A stretch of 20,729 bases of DNA from NCBI GenBank assembly GCA_001839685.1, contig MLAK01000655.1, forward strand, positions 1-20,729, read 5' to 3'. Position numbers and translations under genes: made by a program. Positions within the stretch are counted from its first letter, which is position 1, and every line of letters starts with the position of its first letter. The notes beneath the pieces were generated by a model. The model worked only from the letters and a program-made list of their open reading frames with translations. It was not told the DNA's origin and did no database searches. Positions 1 to 10,800 of this stretch are shown piece after piece. The DNA is from Tritrichomonas foetus. Lineage: Eukaryota; Parabasalia; Tritrichomonadida; Tritrichomonadidae.

Positions 1-152
1 TGATATAAATATTCTTACATCATAAATTATTTATCAAATGGAAAAGCGAAAAATGTTAAATGAACCCTATTCGAAAATTTATTGAAAAATGCGAATTTTC
101 ATTGATTTTTTTCTCATTGGATTTTCGACCGTTTATTTACATTAACATCAAA

Positions 153-201
153 TGACCGGCCAAATTGACCGGTTAGGACGATAGAATTACTTGGCCGGTC
201 A
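153..201. repeat. GC-rich inverted repeat with clustered GACCGG half-sites
   Basis: TGACCGGCCAA at 153-163 is repeated perfectly as its reverse complement TTGGCCGGTCA at 191-201, with a 27-base spacer. A further TTGACCGGTT lies inside the spacer (165-174), and a related AACGGTCAA follows at 201-209. The block is a GC-rich island in very AT-rich DNA. It could form a hairpin, be a cluster of protein-binding half-sites (the right flank includes CAACGG, a Myb-type core), or be the remnant of a small mobile element. No target-site duplication was seen. Confidence 0.6.
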
Positions 202-830
202 ACGGTCAACAACACTAGATATTACCACTTAATTTGATTTTTATTTATACGTATTTTCTCTGAAAATACTACTTATTTGTTATGCACTAATTTTTTATCA
301 ATACAAAAATTGAGATCAACAGAAATTTGAAAGAATTTCTTTAAAAATATTCAATTAATTCGAATAGATCGACCATCAAGCTTCTGGGGAAAGCAATAAG
401 ATATCCTTTCGTAAATATGCATAATTAATATTTAGAGGTGCCTACAAATATTCCCATATAAATAACAAATCGAATTCATTCCCCAAGAACATTTTCTAAT
501 ATAAAAAATTTCAACATCAAAAAGCAATACAATAGTAATTATAATGCACTCATATAAGAGACTAAATTAATCCCGCTCGAATAAATCCATTTGGAACCAT
601 ATTTCCTTTTTATGCAATATTATGTTTATAACAATATAGGCACTTTTCTCTCAATTTTTCTATTCTTTATCGGCATTGAAATCATTGGACAGAAAATCGA
701 ATATTTTGGTTTTTTGGAGACAAAAATATATAATTTATGAATATCATTCATTTTTATTTTTACTTTAACATTTTAAATACGAAAATTTATCACATTTTAA
801 ACGTCGCAATTGAATTTATTTCATAACTTT

Positions 831-889
831 CTCAATATTTTTCTCAATATTTTTCATTCGTATGGAATTTTTTCATTCGTATGGAATTT
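831..889. repeat. Two adjacent short tandem duplications
   Basis: CTCAATATTTTT is present twice in direct succession (831-842 and 843-854). Overlapping its end, a 19-bp unit, TTTCATTCGTATGGAATTT, is also present twice in direct succession (852-870 and 871-889). Both copies of each pair are identical. This looks like recent slippage or short duplication in non-coding DNA; no function is evident. Confidence 0.8.
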
Positions 890-1923
890 TCTGATAAATA
901 TTTGTTGATTTCTGTGCAATATATTTGTTTTTTCCCATTTCGGCAATCGGTATTTTGTAGTTTTTCTTTGTCGAGATGATGTTCTTTCTGTATAGAAATT
1001 CTTTCGAATATCCATTTTCATCCTGGTTTCGGTGATTTGGTTATTTAGTAACTATCTTTTTGATTGATTTCTTTTTGAATAATTTAATCATTTTTGCTGA
1101 TTTTAATGATTTATTGCAGCTTCAGGAAAGAAAATGGTCCTTTTTTTGATATTCGTGAATTCGAATTCGTTTTCGACAAAACCTCTTCAAAATGGTATTA
1201 TTGGGTTATATAGATGCCACTTATACTTTATTATTGGGATTATTTCCAAAAAGTTTCTATAACGGTTTATCCACAATATGATTACGAAAATGAAAAATAT
1301 ATTTCACTATACATACATCTGACATGAAATTCTATTGCTTCAATGACATCTAAGGGATTTCTCTTTACAAAATTTCCATTGCTTTTGTAAAGTACAATTG
1401 AGATTTCAATTCATATTTGGTCATATATCAAGATATACTTTGTCTGTTAACAGAATGAGATGGAATGGTTGAAATAAGTCAAAGATGTTTCAAATCATCA
1501 TTATAAACGTTTAAATTCGGAATTAACCGAAATTAAATGAAATTTATCGAATTAGATATGAATAATTTAACTTATCAATTTTGCATTAATTCGAGGTATT
1601 ATGTTTCTATGACAAAGAGTTTTGAGTGATTGGCATCTCCTTTCTTGAATTGTTGACTTTATTTCAACACCCAATTCAGTCACTTCACATTCTGTTGTTT
1701 TCATTGTTATAACTTAACAATCAATTTCTAATTAATCTGAATAACGATGGGCTTCACTTACATATCTTTGGAAATTACTACAGTAATATTGCCAAATAGG
1801 ATAAGTATCTCTTTCTTTCACATGTGGAAATACAATAAAATTTCAATCAACTAAAGAAAATAAAAAATACTCATCGAACAAATTTTTAGAATAGATTAAA
1901 CCCGAAAACCAATTCAAGAAAAT

Positions 1924-3015
1924 CTATTTAGATTTTCTTCTAAGTTGAACAAGAGCCATTCTATGATATTTTAATGAGTAAGTGCTTGGTATCAATTTAG
2001 TGGTAAGTATACTTTTCACTTTTGTAGATTTGGATTTCTTGATCGAAGATATATGAGAATTAAGTATAATCTTGACCATAGCCATCATTTTTTCATCTTT
2101 CTTATCGAGCAATTCGAGTACTTTGTCTTTAGTAAATCCGAGTTTGTCTAATGAATTATAAACCATATTCATGCTATTGTTATATTTGGATCTGGGTAAA
2201 GGGGCCAAAGGCGGACAATAACCAAAGAAAGGATGTTCAAGAACTTGGTCAATGTCAAAACGATAAAAAGCATCTTTACATAAACAGCCAACAATCAAAT
2301 CTGATAAGAGAGGATCAATATTTGATGGAATAATGACTTCATGATTGACGATTTTTTGATATAAAGATTGAATATTGTTTGTTTCGTCGTAGAAAGGAAA
2401 CTTCAAAGTTGCTAAGAGGAAGGATAAAATCCCAAAACTCCAAATGTCTGTCTTCGCTGAATATTTGTCGCCTTTGATCATTTCGGGTGACGCATAAATT
2501 GGTGAACCACAACGCGTACAACAATACGAGCCAAGTCGAGTGCTTAAACCAAAGTCAGCAAGTTTAACTTTATCATTGATATCAAATAATATATTCTCTG
2601 GTTTCAGGTCGCGATGAATGATCTTTTTCTCACAATGAAGATATTTCAACGCACTTGCAACTTGGAATAAAATAGCACGAATTTGNTCATTCGAGAAAGG
2701 GTAATTGGTACTTCGAATCATATCTGCTAAACTTCCTTTTTCTGCAAACTCAAGAGAAAGATACATATTTTCGTCGTCTTCAAAAGATTCATAGAAAGTG
2801 ATGATATTTGGGAAATTAATATCACGCATTAATTCTATTTCACGTTTCAAAGAAATAATTTGTTTCTCAGTTAATTCGGCCTTTTTAATTGTCTTCATTG
2901 CGACAGGGAGCTTTAAAGTTGTGTGTACCGCCTTAAAGACGCAAGATGTTGATCCTTCACCGCACTGGTCAATGATCCGGTAGTTATTAAATGTTGTTCT
3001 TTTCGAGCTGAGCAT
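1924..3015 (-). CDS. Ser/Thr protein kinase, CAMK/AMPK-like
   Basis: This is a 363-residue kinase with a complete catalytic core. It has a glycine loop at about 18-26 (C-G-E-G-S), the ATP-anchoring lysine K41 in VAMK, a likely helix-C glutamate E59, HRDLKPEN with catalytic D136, DFG at 154-156, the activation segment TRCGSPIYASPE with T167 in the usual T-loop position, D190 in DIWSFG, and R252. SPE replaces the usual APE. The LKPEN and CGSPIYASPE signatures point to the CAMK/AMPK-related group. Residues about 281-320 (a hydrophobic helix, then LGF, then two helices) resemble the UBA-like domain of AMPK-related kinases; this is weaker. A basic tail follows. The frame is open 33 bases further upstream, but only a TTG is available there, so I take the ATG at 3013-3015. 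The ambiguous base at 2686 makes residue 110 Asp or Glu (codon GAN). The stop is TAG. No TCA-Py-(T/A) initiator is visible in the 45 bases before the ATG. Substrate and pathway are unknown. Confidence 0.93.
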   Translation of the reverse strand: MLSSKRTTFNNYRIIDQCGEGSTSCVFKAVHTTLKLPVAMKTIKKAELTEKQIISLKREIELMRDINFPNIITFYESFEDDENMYLSLEFAEKGSLADMIRSTNYPFSNXQIRAILFQVASALKYLHCEKKIIHRDLKPENILFDINDKVKLADFGLSTRLGSYCCTRCGSPIYASPEMIKGDKYSAKTDIWSFGILSFLLATLKFPFYDETNNIQSLYQKIVNHEVIIPSNIDPLLSDLIVGCLCKDAFYRFDIDQVLEHPFFGYCPPLAPLPRSKYNNSMNMVYNSLDKLGFTKDKVLELLDKKDEKMMAMVKIILNSHISSIKKSKSTKVKSILTTKLIPSTYSLKYHRMALVQLRRKSK

Positions 3016-4514
3016 CTCGAGTGGGAAACTATTTCTAAATACTTTCAAAATTTTCAGAAGTATTCAAAATAACCTTTACTTTCATTGAAATTCCGAAAAA
3101 TGATTGAAATTTGAGTCATCCTAATGTCGTTGGAGCAATGTGTGATACCTCGATGTTTAAGATGAATTAGAAGGAAAGATTGTGCCATTTATCGTGTGGA
3201 ATGTGAGGCTATCATTGGTATAATTATATTAGGGAACCTATCCAAAAACAAAAGAGATATTTACCTAAAAGAATAGAATGCTTTCAATTTTTCTGAGAAA
3301 AAAAATCCACCTAAATATGCTTTCAATTTTCCTCTATTTTTCCACATCATTTTTTATTTGAATCAGCTTTTTTCCATGACTGAGCGTTAAATTTGATTTC
3401 TACAGATTATATAATATTGATGATAATAGTATTGAACTAATATTAAAATATGGGACTCAAACAACCTGCATGGCCTTAGGATATTTTTATTTTTGGTATT
3501 CAAAGTGGCCCAATATTATGACCTTCTATTCAAAAATGTAAAATGAAGAGGAGAAATATTTTGAAGAAGTAATGAATATTTAACCAAAATCAAATATACA
3601 ATGTTCGAGATCATTTTTGAAACTCTATAAGAAAATAAATTTAACCATCTTCTGATGTAAAGGTTATTTTATTCAAATAATTAACCCAACATAAATTTTC
3701 ATTGAATTTCTCCTTAATTGCGAGATTGAATAAATCTTAACTAATTCAAAACAGAGATGCATTGAAATTCACACAAATATTTGAAATGCATACAAATATT
3801 CTATCAATTTTTGAGGGTCGCACAAATTTTGAAACATAACGCAAATAATTCACTGCACTATATTCGCTTGCGCATTTGAAATAATGACTCACATTCGAGA
3901 CGTTTATTTGTGCTGGAAAGATAAGATCGGGGGGAGTCATGCTTCTAGGCCCCATTCCAAATTGCAAATCGACTTTCTGAAAGTCTTTCATTTGAATCTC
4001 AATATTTCTATCTATTGAACTTTATTGAATACTCTCCAAAAATAATGTGTTCATATTTGTATATATATTCTTTTTGAACTTGATTAACATAATGTTATTA
4101 TCTATATCCGGATAATATGCAATAACCCAAAGTATTTAGTATTAAAACAATATATTTTCCTTTCATATCTATGGATAATTTCATAGATATATTTATCCAA
4201 TAGCTCTATTGAAAAAAACATATTCTTTTGAATGACCCTTTAATTTTTCAGATGAATATTTTTCATTTTTTCCATGTGTGCTAGCGGTATTACCGAACAT
4301 TTTGTGAGTGCTAAAATTTTATCAGTTTACAATAGTCTTGATGAAAGATGCTGCTTTTTAAGAACTCTCCAATCTAGATTAAAATGCACATTCATCTCAT
4401 AACGCTCTTCCCTTAGTATAACATAATTCACGAAAATTGATGCAAAAATAAACTGTTTGTCTTTTTTCTTTTGGGATTCACTTTTTGACAGACAAATGGG
4501 CAAATGTGATGTGA
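3016..4514. other. AT-rich spacer, promoter side of the kinase gene
   Basis: I see no convincing gene here. It is upstream of the kinase start, so it should contain that gene's promoter, although no initiator match lies close to the ATG. An 81-codon minus-strand frame at 3746-3991 has no recognisable domain. A short stretch near 3905-3960 is more GC-rich than its surroundings. ATATCTATG at 4165-4173 pairs with CATAGATAT at 4182-4190 as a 9-bp inverted repeat with an 8-base loop, which is unremarkable in DNA this AT-rich. Confidence 0.5.
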
Positions 4515-4532
4515 CTATGGGGGGCCCCATAG
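4515..4532. repeat. Near-perfect GC palindrome
   Basis: CTATGGGG and CCCCATAG flank a central GG, giving an 8-bp inverted repeat with a 2-base centre. It stands out because the surrounding DNA is AT-rich. It sits exactly where the coding-like minus-strand frame at 4515-4667 ends and another frame takes over, so the G/C run may be a slippage site. Confidence 0.6.
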
Positions 4533-4667
4533 GGCGTGAACAAGGGAGGAGAGCATAGCTAGCTGGAGCTCATCAGGTGGATCGTGTTCACTCGCAGTTA
4601 CCTCCAATAGCCGAATGAGTCTATGTGGCCGATGAGATTTATTACACTTTTGACCTTCATTTGACCT
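4515..4667 (-). pseudogene. GC-rich coding-like relic, unidentified
   Basis: About 4500-4640 is markedly more GC-rich than the DNA on either side. The minus strand holds a 50-codon open frame without a start codon, reading ...RLIRLLEVTASEHDPPDEL... and on through a hydrophobic LAMLSSLVHALWGPP to a TAG. A second minus frame (4327-4530, beginning ATG-GGG-CCC) overlaps its end in another register and could be a frameshifted continuation. The peptide looks protein-like in composition, but I do not recognise a family. It may be the remnant of a mobile element or transferred gene, or it may be chance. The upstream edge carries a direct repeat, TTGACCTTCA twice (4660-4669 and near 4650). Confidence 0.25.
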
Positions 4668-4839
4668 TCACTTCCCGTTTTCATGGAAATTCAACCAAAT
4701 GTTGACAGTTTGATGCAAAAACAGAAAATAAGTAAAAGAAAAATTATATATGTACTTATTACATTTAAACAAATATATAATAATTTACAAAAAATAAACA
4801 ATTCATTAAATGAATAAATAAAAATAAATGCAAATTTGT

Positions 4840-7800
4840 TCAATATAAAACATCTGAACTTTCAACTTCAATTAATCCTTCTACCTCTTTTCCATTCACT
4901 TCTTTAAATTTTTTGACTTTCCCAAAAAGTTTGTCGACATCAATTTTGATATCGCTTGAATTCAAATTCAAACTTGAATCTTCTTTATCTGAGTGTGAAC
5001 TTACTGGTGAATCAGGAAGATTTAATACTTTGGTGATTGCTTGAGCTTCTTCTTCATCTTGATTCGAGATTTGCTTGTTCGGAGCTTTTCTCACTTTTTC
5101 AATTGGGTGTTTCTTTTTCGTTTCAATTTCTTTTTCACTTTTTTCAAGTTTCTTTACTTTATTTTCACTTTTTGCATCCTTTTTCTTGTCTTTTTTGAAT
5201 TTCTTTTTCTCGTTTTCAGCATCGAATTCGAAAACTTGAGATGACTTCAAATTCTTGGAACCACTTGTACTATTGTTTAGGGTAATTTTTTCTTCTTCAA
5301 CTTTCGTCTTTTTTCCTTTAGTCATTTTTCTATTTTCACTTCCATTATTTTGAATTCCTTCAATATCAATTCCAAAATCATCATCTTCTAGTTCTTCAAG
5401 TTTAATTGGCACTTTTCCACTTGAGCTTGAGTTGAATTTCAGGTCGTCTTTGTGTGCCAAGGGAATTGCGGATAATTCTTCACTTTTGAAGATTTCCGAC
5501 ATTGAACTGGAATCAGAAACAGCATCAGAGTAAGTTTCGTTTTCTTTTTTATTTGGTACTTTTGAATCATTGATCAAACTTCGATGTGGAGGACTTCCAA
5601 TTTTTGACGATTCGGGAATTGAATTAAAACTGTCATCTTCTATAGTTCTAGCCAATTGATTTGGTGTAACTTTTTCATTAGATCGTGGAGTATAAGCAAA
5701 ATCAGAAGAACTTGTGGCACTGTGTGAATCTGATGATTTTTTGTTGTCTCTTTCTTTTCTTTTATCTGATTTAGATTTCTTTATCGGTTTTTCTTTTTCA
5801 TTTGCTTCAGAAATCGATGAAGACGATTCTGATTTACTTTTTAAATTGTCTTGTTGAATATTTTGGATTTTGAATTTTTCAGTCTTCACAGATTCATTCA
5901 AAACTTGTTCATTTATGACTTCACCGAAATCTTCGTTTTCATGTAATGAAGACCCTTCTTCAGGCGGCTGTGGAATGTTTTGTAAAGAAAATGAAAATGA
6001 TGAACTCAGATTTGGATCTCTTTGTTTTCTTTGTTTTTGATTATTACTTTCATCAAATTTAACCGTTTTCTTCACTTTTTTACGCTTAGAACTTGATGGA
6101 GAATCAGAATCAGAATGTGAATTTGATTTCAAAAGATTTGTAGGTTTTTCTTTCATTGAAGTTTCATCTTTTTTAATTTTTTTGTTTTGGGTTTTTGTTT
6201 TTGACTGATTGAGAGTCTCTATAGAATCTTCTGAAGAAATGTCAGGTAATTCATTCATACCTTCGCTGGGAATATCAGGCAGATCTTCACCATCATTAGA
6301 CAAATAAGAAAGATTTAATTCATATTTTTTAATGGGCTGTTTAACCTTTGTCGTTTCGCTTTGCTTTTTGTTATATATTTCAGAAAAATTGGAGCTATCT
6401 ACCGAATAACTTTCCAATTTCTCATTTTTATCGAGTTTCTGGTTGTTGTTTTCGGCTTGATTTCTTTTTTTGTTTGATAAAGGAAATTCGTTTGAGTCAT
6501 CGTCGGAAATTAGGCTTGATGAAAATTGAGAAGATGAAGAAGAAACAGGAATAAATAATTTTTTCTTTGAACTAGTATTGGAATTTGATGAAAGCTTTGA
6601 AGTTTTTGAAGATGAAGAATCTGAAATGCAACTTAGAGAATTTATGTTTCTTTTTGAAATTTTTTGGATTTCAGCGGAAAATCCTGACGTTGAGGGTGTT
6701 TTTGAATATGATCGATTTTCATTTTCAACAATTTCTTCTTCTTCTTCTTGATTTACATAAGAATAATCACCATTATCATGTGAAATGGAATTATTTTGGT
6801 TTGTTTCTTTAGGATTTTCTCCTAATTTTATATTTCTTCTGGATATTTTCTTTATTTCTTCAGAGAAAACTGAGCTCGAGCTGATTCGTGATTTTCGATT
6901 TGTTTTATTTCCTGCTTCCTCGGACTCATTTTCATATTTTTCTTCCTCTTCATCAATCTTCAAATTACTGCTGTAAGAGTCAAGTGTTTCAGAACTGTTT
7001 TTCATTTCATTATTTTGGTTTTCACTTTGTTTTGAAGGGCTTTTAATGGCTTCGTTTGGGTTATTTCTTGTGTTTTGATACTCATCAGAAAAAGTGGACG
7101 TTGTGTAGGGTTCAGATTTCGAATTTTCTATTTCATAGCTGTGCAGATCTTCTTCTTTTTCAGTTTGTGAATCAAGATTACTACTGAATAATTCTTGTGT
7201 GTTTTGTATATTTTTTATTGAATCAAATTCTGTTCTTTGAGCGTTTCTATATTCGACAGAAAAATGTGTTGTTGAATCGGAGTTTTCCTCTTCTTCTTCT
7301 TTTTCATCATCATTATCATCATCAGACTGATTCTGGGATGAAGTAGAAAATTTAGAAGTTTCAGGTGATGATGATGAAAACTTTTTATTATCTTGTTGTT
7401 TTGGCGTGCCTTGCTTTTGATAAATATCAGAAAACTTGGAACTGTATTCTGTATCTTGTTCTTTTTGGTTATCTTCTTCATTTGTTTGATTTTTTGATGC
7501 GACTGAAAAATCTGAAGATGAAGTATTTTTATTTAATTTTTGTTCAGTTTCATTCATTTTAGAAATCATTGCATTTTTTATTTTTTCATATTTTTTCGTG
7601 AATGAGGAATCCATAAGGCTGTAGTCAACAGAAATTGATGATTGATTTTCAATACTGTCTTTTTTGGTTTCTTCTTCTTCAGAAAATTGATTTTCTTCTT
7701 TTGTCGGTTGTATGTTTTTCTTTGCTTTTGGTGAAGATTTTTGAATTTGCTCGTATTTTGCAGAAAATGCTGAAGAGTTGGACTCAGAAAAACTTGATTC

Positions 7801-10800
7801 TTTTTCTTTATTTTCTGCATGGTTCTCGCTTTTATGAGATGACTTTTCGGAAAATGAAGAACTTTCAATAAATTGTTTAGTTGTTTGATCTATCTTTATG
7901 GATTTTCCAATATTTTGGTGATATGTAGAAGAAAAATCTGATTCAATTTCCGTTTTTATTTGAGAAGCATGAATACTATCATTCAATTTCTCTTTAACAG
8001 GATAATTATATGTCTCTTCAGGACTATTTTTAAGTGTATTTTTATGTTTATTGTTAGTATTGCCTAATATTGTATCCTTTTGATTTGATATTGTGTTTTT
8101 TGGGAGTGTTTCATATTTATTCATGTTGCTTTTTGGATTCAAGTAAGATGTGTTTGCAGGTGAAGAATGCTTTTCACCTCTGGGATTAATGTTCTTTTTT
8201 ATGGGATTTGATGAAGAAAATTTATTGGTGTTGATTTTTTGATAAGTATCCGAAAAAGCTAAAGATTCAGATTCATCACTAGTGGAAGTTTTTATAATTG
8301 GATTTTTCGCATGGATTGAACTTTCACTCTCACCAGACAGTTTGGATGAAGTTGTTGACCAAGTTCTAACTGTTGGCTCAATGATAACTTTCTTATTTTT
8401 ATTTTTTTGTTTTTCATAAGCATTTGAAAATTGTGAAGATTCGCTATATTGATCACTTTGAGTATTGAAACTTTGCTTTTTGTCTCCATCCTTAGTATCT
8501 TTAATTTGTGTGTTTTCATTGGATTCATTTTCGTTGTCTTCATGTTCATCTTCGGAATCTATATAGGAATCAGAATCACCATTGATTTTGTGAGGTATAG
8601 ATTTTGGAACATTGTCAGGGTTTTTCATTCTTGGATTCAAGAAAGCAGAAGAAAAATCAATAGAAGAGCTGTCACTTTCAATATTTACTTGGTCTTGTTT
8701 GAAATATTCATTTTCTTTCACTGATAATTCATTTGTTATTGTTTTTGGATTTTGTGTGGAATCGGTGTTAGAAGAAATTGATTGCCTATTTGAAGTTTCA
8801 ATGAATTTATTTGTAGGCTGTGATATTAAATTTGCAGGTTTTAAAGCTTCATATGTATCACTGTCACTTTTAGATTCACTTGAATCTGAATGTTCATGAG
8901 ATTGTTTCAGATTCTTTCTTTTGTTATTTTTTATAGAATGATATGATGGATTTTCATCTTCTAATTTCAAAACAACTTCAGTAGAATTTTCTTCAGATGA
9001 AGAATATTCATCAAGCGAGTCGTTTAATTTTTCAACTTTCCTATTTGTAACAATTGATTTATTGCTTTCTTTTTTAAATGCTGACATTTTATTGATGGGA
9101 TTTTTGATTGGTGTTTGATTTTGATATTGTGTTCGATCTTGTGTTTCAACGGTTTTTGATGTCTGGTTTTGTTGATTAGATTTTACTTGAGGAGAAAATC
9201 TCTCTTTAATTCTTGCAAATGCTTTGCTTTTATATTCAACCGGATCGATTTTGTCAACTTTTTTACTTTTGCTACTTTTTGCATCATCAATTTTATTTTT
9301 TTCTAGGTTTTTCAACTTGTTATCATATTTTTTAGGTGTTTTTTCTAATTTCTTGTTGTCTTCAGGCTCGATAAAATCTTCACTTGAGCTCAAAAATAAA
9401 GAGGACTCTGATTTAGCTGAATTTTTTTTGTTAATTTTTGTTTGGATGAATGTTGGCATTTTGATTTCTACTAAAGATCCATCAAATTCGGAATTTCCAT
9501 CAGAAAAAGTGGAAATAACTGATGATTCATCATTTATAGATTTATTTTTATCAATATTGGAATTTGGTGGGATTTCATTTGCTTTATCAAATTCATCAGA
9601 GAAATAAGAAAGTGAATTTTCTTCACTTGTTAAACTTCCTTCTTCACTATCAATGATAACTTTTTTAATGCTATGTGTACTAATTTTACTATGAAAAGTA
9701 CTTCCACTTGCTGAATCTATTAAACTGTTTGATTCTTTCTTTGATTTTGCAATCCGATCAATTTGATATTTGTCTTTTTTCGATGTTTTATATTCACCAG
9801 AAAAGTTTAGTGAATTTTCATTATCATTATATTCATTCATATCTTCTTCTTCTTCTTCATTGTCATAATTAACCATGTCAAATAATTTAATTGGACTAGA
9901 TTTACCACTGGGACTTGCACTTGGCGATTTAAGATCAGTTTGGTATGTTTTATTAAGCTTGTTAGAGTTGATGGTATTAATGTTAGTGTCCTCTTCATAT
10001 TCATATTCATATTCATATTTTTCGGATTCAGGAATTTCAACTTTATAATTAACATCTTCTTCAATTTTTTGGGTTTCATCAACTTTTTTAGGCTTTGTTT
10101 CAATTTGAGCAATTAATTCCTCGAATGTAAGGCTTTTCTTTGATGACGAAGTTGATTCAGGGGATCCATATTTTGAAGCAGAACTTGAATATTGGGTTTT
10201 ATCGTTTTTCTTACCCAAAATCTCATCAAATTGATGATTGGGAAAGATTTCATTTACATTTATATTTTCTTCTTCTTCTTCAAAAACGTATTCATATTTT
10301 TCATCATCGTTGGCTTTTGTGTAAGATTGATTATTAATTGCATCAGAAAAGGTTGAAGACTGATTTTCAATAGTTTTTTCTTCATTTTGAGAATTAATTT
10401 CAACTTTTCTTTCCGAAATTGATTGTGAATCAGTGGTTGAATATGACTTCTTGGAATTTATTGGTCTTTGAGGAGATATTCCTATAAATACCGAAGAAGA
10501 ATCAGAAATTGAAGAACTGGAAGATTCATCTTTACTTTGTTGATGGTCTTTGAATTCGATTTCTTTCTGAACTTGACTTTCTTTATTCGCTTGATGACCA
10601 ATCTGATTTTGATGTTTCATTAAAACTTCATTCTTTAACTTTTCTTGATCTTTTTCAAGTTCGGCTGGCTTTTTACGATATGGATTTCGAGGAGACAAAC
10701 CAATGATTCCGTTAGATGGATCTTCAGTTATTGTAGATGGTTCGTCGTCAGATTCTTTTTGAAGTTGATTTGTATTGATTGTGACCGATCTGGTTTGAGT

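Larger units (their letters stand above)
1..1923. other. AT-rich spacer without a gene
   Basis: I see no coding region, tRNA or rRNA in this stretch on either strand. It is AT-rich, with frequent stops in all frames. The only notable structures are a GC-rich inverted repeat near the left end (153-201), two adjacent short tandem duplications (831-889) and a 12-bp GAATTCGAATTC palindrome near 1158. It lies downstream of the minus-strand kinase gene, so at least its right-hand end should hold that gene's 3' flank. Confidence 0.6.

Noticed and set aside
3016..3048. Upstream extension of the kinase to a TTG start
   Set aside because: TTG is not expected as a start in this kind of eukaryote; an ATG at 3013-3015 lies just before the conserved kinase N-terminus and nothing in the 11 extra residues looks conserved.
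3746..3991. 81-codon minus-strand frame with ATG
   Set aside because: No recognisable domain, no initiator match before its ATG, and isolated in a spacer; a chance frame is as likely. Not listed as a gene.
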